In this document: positions 63,458-64,000 of the stretch, piece by piece
Numbering within the stretch: position 1 is the stretch's first letter
How the letters are laid out: each line of letters opens with the position of its first letter
From: Cellvibrio sp. KY-GH-1
GTDB lineage: Bacteria; Pseudomonadota; Gammaproteobacteria; Pseudomonadales; Cellvibrionaceae
Assembly: GCF_008806975.1 (NCBI RefSeq)
Contig: NZ_CP031728.1
Span: forward strand, 4,299,501-4,363,500
DNA: 64,000 nt
Reading direction: 5' to 3'
The notes under the pieces: generated by a model
Database searches by the model: none
What the model saw: the letters and a program-made list of their open reading frames with translations, nothing else
Told to the model about the DNA's origin: nothing
Position numbers and translations under genes: made by a program

Positions 63458-63939
63458 GCTTTATCCGACGCCAACATGATCAGCAACAGGCGGGGTTTAC
63501 CCTGTTGGAGGCGATGATCGCGCTGATGATTGTAGCTATGGCCCTCCCGGCGTTGGTTACGTTGGTTATGACCCAACTGGATGGATCGGGAGCAATTCGC
63601 GATAAAACCTATGCCTATTGGGTAGCGGAAAACCAATTGACCCGAATCCGCTTGTTGCAACAGCAAAAAATGCAAAAACGCCTAGTGGATTACAAAGTAC
63701 CAGAAAAAGATTCCGGAGTAGTGGATCTGGCCGGATTTCGCTGGCAGTGGCAGCAAAAAACCATCGCTATGGATACGTTGCCGGTACCGGGCTTTAAGCG
63801 CATAGAAATTGCGGTACGTCTATTGGGAGTGGCCGATGGGCCAACCTTGGGGCGGACAATAGTGGATAACGACAAACCGGCGATGGCGCTGTTGACGGGG
63901 TATATCAGTGATCCTGAATTCACCCAGCAGCTGCAATAG
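63454..63939 (+). CDS. gspI: Type II secretion minor pseudopilin GspI
   Basis: The 161-residue protein has the prepilin site QAG-FTLLEAMIALMIVAMA and the GspI features WVAENQLTRIRLLQQQ and FKRIEIAVRLLG. Its end overlaps the start of gspJ. Confidence 0.92.
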   Translation: MSFIRRQHDQQQAGFTLLEAMIALMIVAMALPALVTLVMTQLDGSGAIRDKTYAYWVAENQLTRIRLLQQQKMQKRLVDYKVPEKDSGVVDLAGFRWQWQQKTIAMDTLPVPGFKRIEIAVRLLGVADGPTLGRTIVDNDKPAMALLTGYISDPEFTQQLQ

Positions 63940-64000
63940 CCGGCAGCGGGGTTTTACCCTGCTAGAGGTCATGATCGCGTTGGTGATTTCGGCAATCATC
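63908..64000 (+). CDS. gspJ: Type II secretion minor pseudopilin GspJ, cut by window edge
   Basis: A frame from GTG 63908 (GGGG about eight bases upstream) overlaps gspI by 32 bases and reads through SRQRGFTLLEVMIALVISAI at the right edge, a prepilin leader with Glu at +5. Order after gspI and the leader support GspJ; the rest is outside the window. Confidence 0.8.
   Translation, partial: MILNSPSSCNSRQRGFTLLEVMIALVISAII

Noticed and set aside
1..64000. CRISPR arrays, rRNA or tRNA genes
   Set aside because: I saw no regularly spaced direct repeats of CRISPR type, no conserved rRNA stretches and no cloverleaf-like sequence, although tRNA detection by eye is not exhaustive.

Overview
The window looks like a chromosomal segment of a Cellvibrio-type gammaproteobacterium (Cellvibrionaceae). 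The lineage call is an inference from three things: a secreted CBM5-type carbohydrate-binding protein with a long polyserine linker (45685-46455), a general secretion pathway operon that could export such proteins, and gammaproteobacterial housekeeping clusters (ubiE-ubiJ-ubiB, xseB-ispA-dxs, yceJ-yceI type, yaaA, class I fbp beside class II fba and tpiA). No rRNA, tRNA, CRISPR array or complete insertion sequence was recognised.

Layout, left to right. 1-3615: a two-component and c-di-GMP operon on the minus strand (REC-GGDEF-EAL regulator followed by a MASE1-PAS histidine kinase cut by the window edge). 3759-6972: ubiquinone genes ubiE-ubiJ-ubiB, with a REP doublet inserted between ubiJ and ubiB. 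7146-8538: two small exported proteins (PLA2-like; PEP-CTERM-like). 8764-17786: a large Orn/Lys/Arg decarboxylase, an M23 peptidase and an 1885-residue alpha-2-macroglobulin lipoprotein. 17853-23291: an accessory island of antibacterial-type effector genes. 23542-26677: fbp, fba and tpiA. 27222-31524: a response regulator, an outer membrane protein, a small periplasmic binding protein and a CHASE8-like diguanylate cyclase. 31620-34850: small housekeeping genes and an M48 lipoprotein. 34827-35568: REP elements and their likely RAYT transposase. 35619-37528: an orphan TRAP permease. 37735-40633: an AbiE toxin-antitoxin pair with an inverted-repeat operator, then an orphan Rhs tip with a candidate immunity gene. 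40859-45612: thioesterase, cytochrome b561/YceI, a DUF4892-OmpA protein and an AraC regulator. 45685-52372: the CBM5 protein, a RecQ-family helicase and a sugar epimerase/oxidoreductase/transporter operon. 52776-55897: xseB-ispA-dxs. 56436-64000: gspCDEFGHI and the start of gspJ.

The most unusual part is 18784-23291. Two adjacent effector genes share a near-identical ~644 bp block (19884-20527 and 22648-23291) that covers the promoter region and about 165 N-terminal codons, then diverge completely. One carries a peptidoglycan-binding plus phage lambda R-like muramidase tail, the other a candidate cysteine amidase tail. Each overlaps a downstream gene for a small Sec-exported protein, as expected for periplasmic immunity. 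A second, paralogous immunity-like gene carries an in-frame stop just after its signal peptide. The shared N-terminal domain has no signal peptide and I do not recognise it; it may be a delivery domain for a contractile or type VI-like secretion system. The second notable feature is a RAYT gene that carries a complete REP doublet in frame inside its own coding sequence, alongside two further REP families that begin with the same GTAG foot.
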